64,000 nt of DNA from Verrucomicrobiaceae bacterium (GTDB lineage Bacteria; Verrucomicrobiota; Verrucomicrobiia; Verrucomicrobiales; Verrucomicrobiaceae): NCBI GenBank assembly GCA_027484445.1, contig JAIXSY010000016.1:1-64000 (forward strand), given 5' to 3'. Every line of letters starts with the position of its first letter. The stretch's first letter is position 1. This document shows, one piece after another, positions 26,256 to 34,624 of this stretch. The notes below the pieces were generated by a model. It was not told the origin of the DNA, searched no databases, and worked only from the letters and a program-made list of their open reading frames with translations. The translations under genes were made by a program, and so were the position numbers.

Positions 26256-27707
26256 ATGAAGATTTCTCCAGCCACGCTTCTGTTGATTCTGCTTTTCAGT
26301 GGGATCGGCGCAGTGTGGTTTCTCCGTGACCCCAAGGTAGTTCAACCGGTGCCTCTGGCCCCTGCCGTGCTTGAAAAGCCGGTGGAAGAGTCTGAGGAAA
26401 ATCTGAAGAAGCAAATTCATCTGCTCCAAGGTCAAGTCGAGTATCTGCAAGGTCAGGTGGGGGCATTGCAGGATGAGAATACCAAGCTCCTGCAAAAGCT
26501 GAGCCAGCAAGGTGGGCGTGGCATTCCCAAGATGGATCCTGTGCCAACGCCAGTCGATGAACCGCCGGACTTTGCCGGCCTTGAGCTAGAGATGCTGAAG
26601 TTCCGCAAGCTCCAGGCTTTGCCGCTAAGTTCCCGCGGAGTGGCACTCAGCGAGGTGGAAAAAGCGATCCTCACTTGGCTAAGGGCGCAACAGCCCGGCG
26701 ATGAGGCACCCAAGTTGGCCTTGGCTTTGCATGCTCTAGGCTGGATCGAGACACCCGTGGACCCGCTGCCACCTCTCGCGGCTGTTTTGGCCCGTCAATT
26801 GGGAGGCTGGTATGATCTGCAGGCAGGCACGCTGCTCCTGGTGGATGATCCTCCTGCGCCCGGCATGCCTGCGCCAGACCGGGCTTTTGCCGTAGCCTTT
26901 GGCCAACTGCTGCGTGAATACGGGGGCCTCTTGTTTTCTGGGAAGCAGTCGATGTCAACGGATGAGCGTTTGGCACGGTTGGCCCTGATCACTGGAGATG
27001 CAGCGCTAACACGTTTTTTGTTCAGCATTCAAAATGCCCTGCCGCGTGCGACGAGTGACTTGCCTGCTGAGGACCCAGATCACCCTCTGAATCAGGTGCA
27101 GATGCCAGTTTATTTGAAAGAGCTGGCGCTCTTTCCCTTTGCGCGTGGATTTGAACTCGCGCAGTCGCTGCATAGCACTGGTGGATTTGCCCAGATCAAC
27201 GCTGCCTACTCCGCTCCGCCCTCGACCTGTGCAGAAGTCATCGAGCCCGAGCGGTTGCTGAATGCACAACGCCCGATGATCCTCAAGCCTGGCCCACAGC
27301 AACCAGCGGTCCTCGGCGAGTTGCCTTTTCTGGAGGATCGTTTGGGTCGTTTCGCGACCTTCACGGCATTGCGGGCTTATGTGAGCGATGAAGAGGCGGG
27401 CCGAGCCGTACAGGGTTGGGTAGGGGATCGCCTACTGGCTTACGCGGCACCAGAGCATGATCGCGATCAGGCTCTGTGGGAGACGGCTTGGGAGAGTGGC
27501 GACAGTGCACTGGCTTTTTTCAAAGCGATGCGCTCCTGCCTCACGCAGCGCTATGATGCTAAACCCAAGGTGGATTCTAACACCGAGCTGGATCTGGAGG
27601 CAGGGGGTCGTGTGATTCGATTGCGAATCTTGGGTGAAGGAAGGACCGTTCGCCTTGTGGATGCGGCGGACGCCAACTTCGCCGAAGCTGCCGGAAAAGC
27701 ACTCTGA
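26256..27707 (+). CDS. Membrane-anchored coiled-coil protein of unknown function
   Basis: A 483-residue protein with an N-terminal membrane helix (ATLLLILLFSGIGAVWFL), a short coiled coil at about 45-85 (ENLKKQIHLLQGQVEYLQGQ and onward), and a large soluble, probably periplasmic, domain. That domain contains ARQLGGWYDLQAGTLLLVDD and YLKELALFPFARGFELAQSL, which recall metallopeptidase-like architecture, but no HExxH is visible. I cannot assign a family. It starts 152 bp from the divergent pectate lyase gene and the cytochrome gene follows after 65 bp, so the two may be co-transcribed. Confidence 0.7.
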   Translation: MKISPATLLLILLFSGIGAVWFLRDPKVVQPVPLAPAVLEKPVEESEENLKKQIHLLQGQVEYLQGQVGALQDENTKLLQKLSQQGGRGIPKMDPVPTPVDEPPDFAGLELEMLKFRKLQALPLSSRGVALSEVEKAILTWLRAQQPGDEAPKLALALHALGWIETPVDPLPPLAAVLARQLGGWYDLQAGTLLLVDDPPAPGMPAPDRAFAVAFGQLLREYGGLLFSGKQSMSTDERLARLALITGDAALTRFLFSIQNALPRATSDLPAEDPDHPLNQVQMPVYLKELALFPFARGFELAQSLHSTGGFAQINAAYSAPPSTCAEVIEPERLLNAQRPMILKPGPQQPAVLGELPFLEDRLGRFATFTALRAYVSDEEAGRAVQGWVGDRLLAYAAPEHDRDQALWETAWESGDSALAFFKAMRSCLTQRYDAKPKVDSNTELDLEAGGRVIRLRILGEGRTVRLVDAADANFAEAAGKAL

Positions 27708-27772
27708 AGTGACCAACTGACTGGGGGTCGAGAGAAAGTGTGGCGACTCACGGCGTATGTTGCGTGCCTGTG

Positions 27773-30592
27773 ATGCATCGCCTTACCCGCCAGATCATGA
27801 TGTGGATCCGCCTCTGCCCCGGAGTGCTGATTTGCGAATCGGTGCATGCACAGACGGAGCATGAAGGGATCGAGTTTTTCGAAAAGAAAGTTCGGCCTGT
27901 GTTGGTCAGCCGCTGCCTGGAGTGCCATTCTGCTGAAACGAAAATCAAAGGAGGCCTGTCGTTGGAAAGTCGGGAACTCATCCTGCGCGGAGGTGACAGT
28001 GGGCCTGCGATGGTTCTCGGCCAGCCTGATCAGAGTCGCCTGATTGAGGCAATTCGTTACAAGAACCAGGACATGCAAATGCCGCCGAAAAGCCCATTGC
28101 CGCCTTCGGAAGTGCAGGCACTGGAAGCTTGGGTGAAGATGGGCGCACCTGATCCGCGTCGGGTCAGTGCAGGCCTCGCGGTTAAGCCAGCCCTGGGGAT
28201 GGATGTGAAGACCGGCCGCGAATTTTGGTCCTTCAAGCCACTTTCGGAGGCCCGCCCTCCTTCTGTGAAGAATCTTGGCTGGGTGCGCACACCGGTGGAT
28301 GCATTTGTTCTAGCAAAGTTAGAGGCTGCGCAGCTGACGCCCGCGCCACCGGCTGAGGCACGCACCTTCATCCGCCGCGCAACCCAGGATCTGACCGGCC
28401 TGCCGCCGACGCCGGAAGAAGTGCAGGCATTTGTCACAGAATGCGCACGCGAGTCAGGTCATCCCACAGAAACTCAAGAGCCTGCGGTGACTCCTGCGGC
28501 TGTGGAGCGTCTCATTGAGCGTCTGCTGGCCTCTCCCGCTTACGGCGAGCGCTGGGGACGGCACTGGCTGGATGTCGCTCGCTATGCGGATTCCAATGGC
28601 ATGGATGAAAATGTCGCCTTTGGCCATGCGTGGCGCTATCGCGACTATGTCGTGCGTGCGTTCAATGACGACAAACCTTACGATCAGTTTCTCATCGAAC
28701 AATTGGCTGGCGATCTGCTGCCCGATGTGGCGAATCGTCACGATGCTCTGGCAGCGACGGGCTTTTTGGCCATTGGAGCTAAGGTCCTGGCGGAACCCGA
28801 TGTGAAGAAATTCCAGTACGATACGATCGACGAGCAGCTGGATGCGATGGGCAAGGCCTTTCTGGGCATGACGCTGGGTTGCGCGCGCTGCCATGATCAC
28901 AAGTTTGATCCCATCAGCCAAGCGGACTATTTCGCACTCGCGGCGATTTTCCAAAGCACATGCTCCATTGCCGATGAAAAGCTCGGTGCGATCAAGTTTT
29001 GGTATGAGCATTCGCTCGCGACTCCGGAACAAAGAGCTGCCCAAAAGGCGCACGAGGCGAAGGTGGCTGAACATCGCAAGACGGTCACTAGCTTCACGGC
29101 AAAGGCACGCGCGGATTTGAAAAAGGAGCTTCATGCTCAAGCGGCGGAGTATCTTGCCGCTGCCGCTCGTCTGCCAGAGGAGCCTGCGTTTGCTGAAGTG
29201 GAAAGCGTGGCGCAGGCCGCAGGTTTGCGTCCGCGTTATCTCCTAACCTGTCGCCAGCATTTGGCGCGTCAGAGAGAGCATGTTTTTTTTGCGGAATGGC
29301 GGGCTTGGGCTAGTGCAGGCAAGGCGGAGCTGATTCGCCAGCACTATGCGCCTTTGTTTGCTTCTGCACTGAAGCTGGATGCGAAGACGAAAGAACGGGC
29401 ACCCGCGCCCATCGCAGCAGCGCGGGCTGCTCTGGATGATGTGGCAGGCTTTCTCGCTATCCCAGACAAAGATGCTGATGCCTTGGATGCAGCAACCCTC
29501 GCTCAAGTGGAACGCATGACGGAGGCACTCCTTCAGGTGGAAGATGCCACGCCTGAGTTGCCTGCTCTCATGGGTGTGACCGATGCACCTACGATCGCAC
29601 GACGCATGCCCATTCACATCCGCGGCAGCTATCTCACGCTCGGTCGCGAGGTGGAGCGCGGTTTTCCTGAGGTGATGCGCACCTCATGGAGCAAACCCGT
29701 TTTCCCGGCACGCCAGAGTGGCAGGCTGGAGCTGGCTCGCTGGTTAGCTTCAGGAGAGCATCCGCTCACCGCTCGGGTGATGGTGAATCGTCTCTGGCGA
29801 TGGCATTTTGGCAAAGGTATTGTCAGCTCCACCGACAACTTTGGCACCTTGGGTGACAGACCTTCACATCCTGAGTTGCTCGACTGGTTAGCCCGCATGT
29901 TCATGGAGGGTGGCTGGTCGGTGAAAGACATGCACCGACTGATCCTGCGTTCAGCGACTTACCAAATGGCTTCCATGCATCCCAACAGTGCAGGCCCAGC
30001 GCGCTCAGCGCATGATCCCGCCGAGGTCGATCCCGAAAATCGGTTGCTGTGGCGCTTTCATCTTCAGCGACTGGAGTCGGAACAGATCCGCGATGCTCTG
30101 CTGCATGTTAGCGGCCAGCTGAATCAGCAAATCGGCGGCAAAACCCTGCCGCTGCGCAATCGGGAATTTGTCTTCAATCATACTTCCCGCGACCACACGA
30201 CCTACGAAAGTCCGCGCCGTGGGCTGTATTTGCCGATCATTCGCAATCATCTCTACGACATGCTCGAGCAGTTCGATTATCCCGATCCGACCATGCCTAC
30301 AGGCAGTCGAAATGCGACCGTGGTGGCCCCGCAGGCGCTCCTTTTGCTGAATGCGCCGATTGTTTTGGACGCGGCTGTGGCCCTTTCCGCACGACTTGCG
30401 CGGGAAGTGCATGAATCGGGGCATGAGGCACGTCTTCAGCGCGCCTACACTTTGGCTTATGGGCGTCAGCCTACGGCTCGTGAACGTGAACGTGCGCTAC
30501 GTTTTTTGACCGATGCACCAGATCCTGAGCAGGCGTGGCCGCTGCTCTGTCAGAGTCTGCTGGCAGCGAATGAATTCATCTACCTGCGCTAA
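27773..30592 (+). CDS. Planctomycete-type cytochrome protein (PSCyt1-DUF1549-DUF1553)
   Basis: A 939-residue exported protein typical of Planctomycetota and Verrucomicrobiota. After a signal peptide (MHRLTRQIMMWIRLCPGVLI and onward, ending VHAQ) comes a c-type heme motif CLECH (about 48-52) with a distal Met in MQMPPKSPLPPSE. DUF1549 follows (TPVDAFVLAKLEAAQLTPAP, then LTGLPPTPEEV) and then DUF1553 (ARWLASGEHPLTARVMVNRL, GDRPSHPELLDWLA). The ATG at 27773 is preferred over a GTG 33 bp earlier. These proteins are usually paired with a DUF1501 sulfatase-like gene, absent here. Role unknown; links to sulfated polysaccharide use have been suggested. Confidence 0.92.
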   Translation: MHRLTRQIMMWIRLCPGVLICESVHAQTEHEGIEFFEKKVRPVLVSRCLECHSAETKIKGGLSLESRELILRGGDSGPAMVLGQPDQSRLIEAIRYKNQDMQMPPKSPLPPSEVQALEAWVKMGAPDPRRVSAGLAVKPALGMDVKTGREFWSFKPLSEARPPSVKNLGWVRTPVDAFVLAKLEAAQLTPAPPAEARTFIRRATQDLTGLPPTPEEVQAFVTECARESGHPTETQEPAVTPAAVERLIERLLASPAYGERWGRHWLDVARYADSNGMDENVAFGHAWRYRDYVVRAFNDDKPYDQFLIEQLAGDLLPDVANRHDALAATGFLAIGAKVLAEPDVKKFQYDTIDEQLDAMGKAFLGMTLGCARCHDHKFDPISQADYFALAAIFQSTCSIADEKLGAIKFWYEHSLATPEQRAAQKAHEAKVAEHRKTVTSFTAKARADLKKELHAQAAEYLAAAARLPEEPAFAEVESVAQAAGLRPRYLLTCRQHLARQREHVFFAEWRAWASAGKAELIRQHYAPLFASALKLDAKTKERAPAPIAAARAALDDVAGFLAIPDKDADALDAATLAQVERMTEALLQVEDATPELPALMGVTDAPTIARRMPIHIRGSYLTLGREVERGFPEVMRTSWSKPVFPARQSGRLELARWLASGEHPLTARVMVNRLWRWHFGKGIVSSTDNFGTLGDRPSHPELLDWLARMFMEGGWSVKDMHRLILRSATYQMASMHPNSAGPARSAHDPAEVDPENRLLWRFHLQRLESEQIRDALLHVSGQLNQQIGGKTLPLRNREFVFNHTSRDHTTYESPRRGLYLPIIRNHLYDMLEQFDYPDPTMPTGSRNATVVAPQALLLLNAPIVLDAAVALSARLAREVHESGHEARLQRAYTLAYGRQPTARERERALRFLTDAPDPEQAWPLLCQSLLAANEFIYLR

Positions 30593-30838
30593 CTTGTTCA
30601 AGACACATCGACAATCATGTTTTGGGTGAAACAATCGCCTTCTTGAAGTCTGGTCGATGGAGCAAGGAACAAAAGGGATCAGCTAAACCAGGGAGACTTT
30701 GTGCTTTGCCGAGATGCTGCGCATGGTACAGTCCTGACTTCCCCTGTCCGAAAAGGTGAAAAATACCCCCATTGACCCTGCTGCGGTGCTTTGTCCAAGA
30801 GCGACCATGGGCGGCAGCTTGCCCAGATTTCTTGACGC

Positions 30839-32581
30839 ATGATTGTTCTCGGCCTGAATGCCTATCACGGTGACTCTGCTGCTGCTCTGGTGGTGGATGG
30901 AAAACTCGTCGCTGCAGCGGAAGAGGAGCGCTTTCGGCGTGTCAAGCATTGGTCAGGGATGCCCACGCAGGCCATCCAGTGGTGCCTGGAAGATGTGGGT
31001 CTAAGGCTCAGTGACGTGGACCACGTGGCCATCAATCGTAACCCTGGCGTGAATCATCTCAGACGTGCGCTTTACGTGCTGCGCAAGCGCCCGAGCCTGG
31101 GACTCATCTTGAAGCGCTTGGGCAATATCCGCCGCGCGGCCAGCTTTGAGGATCAGCTTCAGTCGGCTTTTCCAGGTGAGACTTTAGGAGCACAGGTGCA
31201 TCGTGTGGAGCATCACTTGGCGCATCTGGCCTCCGCCTACTTGGTGTCTGGCTTTGAGGAGGCGGTGTGCTTGTCTGTGGATGGTTTTGGCGACTTCGCG
31301 AGCAGTGCCTGGGGTTTTGGCCATGGAGACCAGATCGATCTCGGTGGCCGTGTCTATTTTCCCCACTCGCTGGGCATTTTCTACACCGTCATCACGCAGT
31401 TCTTGGGTTTCCCGCACTATGGCGATGAATACAAGGTCATGGGTCTCGCCCCCTATGGCGAGCCGAAGTATCTGCCGCAGATGCGCAAAATCGTGCAGGT
31501 CCAGGCGGATGGCACTTATCAGCTCAATTTGCGCTACTTCCGCCATCACAGCGATGATGTGCATTACACCTGGGACGACTGCTGCCCTGAGGTGGGCACG
31601 CTTTACCGCAAAGCAGCGCTGGAGGAGCTGCTAGGCCCCGAGCGTGGCAACAACGAGCCGCTGGAGCAGCGCCACCGCGATCTCGCCCGCAGTGCTCAGG
31701 CCATGTATGAAGAGGCCTTCTTTGCCCTGCTGAAGGCTCTGCACGTTCGCTATGGAAGTGATCAGCTCGCCCTGTCCGGCGGCTGTGGCATGAACTCCGT
31801 AGCGAATGGCAAGGTCTATCTCAACACGCCTTTCAAGCGCATGTATTTGCCTGCTTCGGCGGGCGATGCGGGCGGTGCCATCGGGTCTGCCTTTGTCGTG
31901 GCGCGTCAGGTCGAGGCTGGACCGCGTTTTGTCATGGACCACGCCTATGTCGGCCCCCAGGCCACGGAGGCGGAAGTGGAATCCCTGCTGGCGGCCCGTG
32001 CGGCTGATCTCCAGGCCGAAGGCTGCACGATCACAAAGCTGGATGAGGACTCGCTCTGCCGTGCCACCGCCCAGGCCATCACCGAGGGCAAGGTCATCGG
32101 CTGGTTCCAGGGCCGCATGGAGTGGGGCCCGAGGGCGCTGGGAAACCGCAGCATCCTGGGTGATCCACGCCGTGCGGACATGAAGGACATCCTGAACCTG
32201 AAGATCAAGCGCCGCGAGTCCTTCCGCCCTTTTGCCCCCAGCATCCTGCGGGAGCATGTGGCCGAGTGGTTCGAGCAGGAGGACGATGTGCCTTTCATGA
32301 TGGAGGTCTTCCAAGTCCGTGCTGAAAAGCGCGCCCTGGTGCCTGCCACCACGCATGTGGATGGCTCCGGCCGCCTGCAAACCGTCCACCGCGAGACCAA
32401 TCCACGTTACCACCGTCTCATCAGCGCTTATCGCGATCTCACTGGCGTGCCGATGGTGCTGAACACCAGCTTCAACGAAAACGAACCCGTCGTCTGCCGC
32501 CCGCAGGAGGCGCTGGACTGCTTCCTGCGGACAAAGATGGACGTGTTGGTCCTCGGAGATTTCATGATCCGCAGAGGATGA
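30839..32581 (+). CDS. Carbamoyltransferase, NodU/CmcH family
   Basis: Transfers a carbamoyl group from carbamoyl phosphate, through an adenylate, to a hydroxyl of a sugar or natural product. The N-terminal ASKHA-type domain has GLNAYHGDSAAALVVDG, AAAEEERFRRVKH, the metal-binding EHHLAHLASAY and GDEYKVMGLAPYG; the C-terminal YrdC-like domain has GRMEWGPRALGNRSIL and VLNTSFNENEPVV. The 580 residues are typical. It ends at the start of the repeat region before rfbA, in the same direction as the polysaccharide locus, so carbamoylation of a surface sugar is likely. The 246 bp before it show no gene. Confidence 0.93.
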   Translation: MIVLGLNAYHGDSAAALVVDGKLVAAAEEERFRRVKHWSGMPTQAIQWCLEDVGLRLSDVDHVAINRNPGVNHLRRALYVLRKRPSLGLILKRLGNIRRAASFEDQLQSAFPGETLGAQVHRVEHHLAHLASAYLVSGFEEAVCLSVDGFGDFASSAWGFGHGDQIDLGGRVYFPHSLGIFYTVITQFLGFPHYGDEYKVMGLAPYGEPKYLPQMRKIVQVQADGTYQLNLRYFRHHSDDVHYTWDDCCPEVGTLYRKAALEELLGPERGNNEPLEQRHRDLARSAQAMYEEAFFALLKALHVRYGSDQLALSGGCGMNSVANGKVYLNTPFKRMYLPASAGDAGGAIGSAFVVARQVEAGPRFVMDHAYVGPQATEAEVESLLAARAADLQAEGCTITKLDEDSLCRATAQAITEGKVIGWFQGRMEWGPRALGNRSILGDPRRADMKDILNLKIKRRESFRPFAPSILREHVAEWFEQEDDVPFMMEVFQVRAEKRALVPATTHVDGSGRLQTVHRETNPRYHRLISAYRDLTGVPMVLNTSFNENEPVVCRPQEALDCFLRTKMDVLVLGDFMIRRG

Positions 32582-32587
32582 GATAGG

Positions 32588-32664
32588 TCCGCAGATTTCG
32601 CAGATGACGCAGATTGGTCGAGCTGAGTAAGGGGTCCGCAGATTTCGCAGATGATGCAGATTGG
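32588..32664 (+). repeat. Two direct copies of a 30-bp repeat
   Basis: TCCGCAGATTTCGCAGATGA (then CGCAGATTGG at 32588-32617 and TGCAGATTGG at 32635-32664) occurs twice, 47 bp apart. Inverted copies appear after the GxxExxY gene at 33146-33174, 33218-33246 and 33290-33318. The internal 8-11-bp periodicity (GCAGAT) is part of the unit. Confidence 0.85.
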
Positions 32665-32682
32665 CCGAGTCTGAATGGAGGC

Positions 32683-33116
32683 ATGAAAGGTTTCGCAGCT
32701 TCTTCGACCAAAGATGATCCACGGACCTATGCCGTCATTGGCGCGGCGATGGAGGTGCATCGGGAGCTGGGGTGCGGGTTTATGAAGTGTTTTTTCAGGA
32801 CGCCTTGGAGGTCGAGTTCAAGCTCAGGGGCATCACTTATGTGCGGGAGAAGGCGTACCATGTGTTTTACAAGCAGCACCGGCTTCCCTCCTTTCTGCGT
32901 CCAGATTTTGTCTGCTACGGCGAGGTCATTGTGGAGATCAAAGCCCTCAAAGAAATCACCGGCTGGGAGGAAGCTCAAATTCTCGGCTATCTCAAAGGCA
33001 CCGGCTTCCAGACCGGCCTGCTCCTGAACTTCGGCACACAGAGCCTCTACCACAGGCGCTACACCTTCTCCTCCAAATGGCTCCCTGAAGTCGTAGCCGA
33101 GCATGAAGCACACTGA
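32683..33116 (+). pseudogene. GxxExxY-family gene with a one-base frameshift
   Basis: GxxExxY proteins are small, PD-(D/E)XK-nuclease-like proteins of unknown function. The first frame gives MKGFAASS...TYAVIGAAMEVHRELGCGF; the second continues YEVFFQDALEVEFKLRGITY, RPDFVCYGEVIVEIKAL and GWEEAQILGYLKGTGFQTGL to 33116. Adding one T to the run at about 32779-32781 joins the halves into a normal protein of about 144 residues. Either the gene is dead or the base is a sequencing error. The flanking inverted 30-bp repeats suggest it arrived as a cassette. Confidence 0.82.
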
Positions 33117-33146
33117 CATCCTCTCCCGCAGCCACACGTTTCAGGA

Positions 33147-33362
33147 ATCTGTGTCATCTGCGAAATCTGCGGATATGAAAGGCATCCTTCTCGCTGGCGG
33201 CACCGGGTCGCGGCTTTAATCTGCGTCATCTGCGAAATCTGCGGATATGAAAGGCATCCTTCTCGCTGGCGGCACCGGGTCGCGGCTTTAATCTGTGTCA
33301 TCTGCGAAATCTGCGGATATGAAAGGCATCCTTCTCGCTGGCGGAACTGGGTCGCGGCTTTA
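33147..33362 (+). repeat. Three tandem 72-bp copies carrying the 5' end of rfbA
   Basis: Each unit has the inverted repeat end (ATCTGYGTCATCTGCGAAAT and onward) followed by ATGAAAGGCATC... ATGs lie at 33175, 33247 and 33319, an exact 72-bp period. Units one and two encode MKGILLAGGTGSRL then TAA; unit three continues as rfbA. Units one and two share GGCACCGGGTC, whereas the real gene has GGAACTGGGTC. Confidence 0.93.
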
Positions 33363-34206
33363 TCCGCTGACTCAGGTGACCAGCAAGCAGCTCCAGCCAG
33401 TTTATGACAAGCCGATGGTGTATTACCCGCTGACGGTGCTGATGGCGGCGGGCATCCGTGACATCTGTCTCATCACCACGCCGCAGGACCAGGCTCGTTT
33501 TCAGACCCTGCTGGGAGATGGCAGCGCTTGGGGCATCCGGTTGGAATACCGGACACAGGAAAGGCCGGCTGGCATTGCCGAGGCCTTGCTGATTGCCGAA
33601 AGCTTCATCGCCGATTCACCGGTGGCCTTGATGCTTGGGGACAACATCTTCTTTGCCGGTGACGCCTTCCCCAAGGCGGTGAGTGATTTTCAAGACGGTG
33701 CGACGGTGTTTGCCTACCATGTTCACGATCCTGAGCGCTATGGTGTGGTGGAGTTTGACGACGAGGGCAGGGCGGTTTCGCTGGAGGAGAAGCCGTCGGA
33801 GCCGAAGAGCAATTTCGCCGTGCCTGGAGCTTACCTTTTTGACGCACAGGTTATCGAAAAAGCGCGCCACGTGAAGCCCTCCGCACGCGGGGAGCTGGAG
33901 ATCACGGACGTGAACAAGGCCTATCTGGTCGAAGGCCGCCTGCGTGTGGTCCGCCTGAGCCGTGGCACGGCCTGGCTGGATGCAGGTACCAGCAGCAGCC
34001 TGCACGAGGCTTCGGCCTATGTGCAGACCATCGAAAAACGCCAGGGCATGAAGCTGGGCTGCCCAGAGGAGGCGGCGCTGCGGCGCGGCTTCCTGAGCCT
34101 GGAAGCCTTTGAGGCCCTCGTCGCCGCCATGCCGAACTGCGAGTATCGCGAGTACTTGTCCGACCTGGCGGCGGAGGTCCGCCGCGTGGGGCTGACGGCC
34201 GCTTGA
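33319..34206 (+). CDS. rfbA: Glucose-1-phosphate thymidylyltransferase
   Basis: RmlA makes dTDP-glucose from dTTP and glucose-1-phosphate, the first step to dTDP-rhamnose and other dTDP-sugars. The start MKGILLAGGTGSRLYPLT, the KPMVYYPLTVLMAAGI segment, MLGDNIFFAG and EKPSEPKSNFAVPGAYLFD are canonical. The 295 residues are normal. The longer frame upstream is only the repeat. Its leader is made of the repeat end and two truncated copies of its own start, so native transcription or translation signals may be displaced. It begins the polysaccharide locus. Confidence 0.96.
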   Translation: MKGILLAGGTGSRLYPLTQVTSKQLQPVYDKPMVYYPLTVLMAAGIRDICLITTPQDQARFQTLLGDGSAWGIRLEYRTQERPAGIAEALLIAESFIADSPVALMLGDNIFFAGDAFPKAVSDFQDGATVFAYHVHDPERYGVVEFDDEGRAVSLEEKPSEPKSNFAVPGAYLFDAQVIEKARHVKPSARGELEITDVNKAYLVEGRLRVVRLSRGTAWLDAGTSSSLHEASAYVQTIEKRQGMKLGCPEEAALRRGFLSLEAFEALVAAMPNCEYREYLSDLAAEVRRVGLTAA

Positions 34207-34237
34207 GTTTGCCTGAACACGCGCTTTATCTTTTCCC

Positions 34238-34615
34238 ATGAGCATGTTTCGCCTGCCCCTGAGGGCCACTAATCCGAAACGCGAAGAGATGGTGTCTCCA
34301 CCTGTGGAGGCGCTGGTGGACACGGGGTCGGAACTGTCATGGCTGCCTGGGGATGTTCTGACCTCCGTGGGCATCACGCCGAGGCGCACGAAGTACTTTG
34401 TCACAGCCACAGGACAGCGAATGTCGCGTCAGGTGGGATATGCGATCCTGTCCACGGACGGCTTTGAAACGAACGATGAGGTCGTCTTTGCCGAGCCTGG
34501 GGACATGACGCTGCTGGGAGTCCGCACGATCGAAGGATTTGGGGCTTTTGTGGACCCGCTTTCGCACCGGCTGGTGGCTTCCACGAGCATTGTTGCATCG
34601 GTGGGATGCCTATAG
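34238..34615 (+). CDS. Small retropepsin-like aspartic protease
   Basis: A 125-residue protein with the aspartic protease signature ALVDTGSELSWLP (catalytic Asp28) and a later hydrophobic-Gly motif TLLGVRTIEGFGAFVDP, as in single-domain, retroviral-type clan AA proteases that work as dimers. It has no signal peptide, so it is probably cytosolic. It lies between rfbA (31 bp before) and rfbB (9 bp after) in the same direction, which is an unusual place; whether it acts on a polysaccharide enzyme or is an insertion is unknown. Confidence 0.8.
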   Translation: MSMFRLPLRATNPKREEMVSPPVEALVDTGSELSWLPGDVLTSVGITPRRTKYFVTATGQRMSRQVGYAILSTDGFETNDEVVFAEPGDMTLLGVRTIEGFGAFVDPLSHRLVASTSIVASVGCL

Positions 34616-34624
34616 TTACGGGTC

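Noticed and set aside
31631..32722. 363-codon open frame on the minus strand
   Set aside because: Antisense to the carbamoyltransferase gene and runs into the short repeats.
32588..33318. CRISPR array
   Set aside because: The repeated units are few, occur in both orientations, and enclose coding sequence; there are no regular unique spacers or cas genes.
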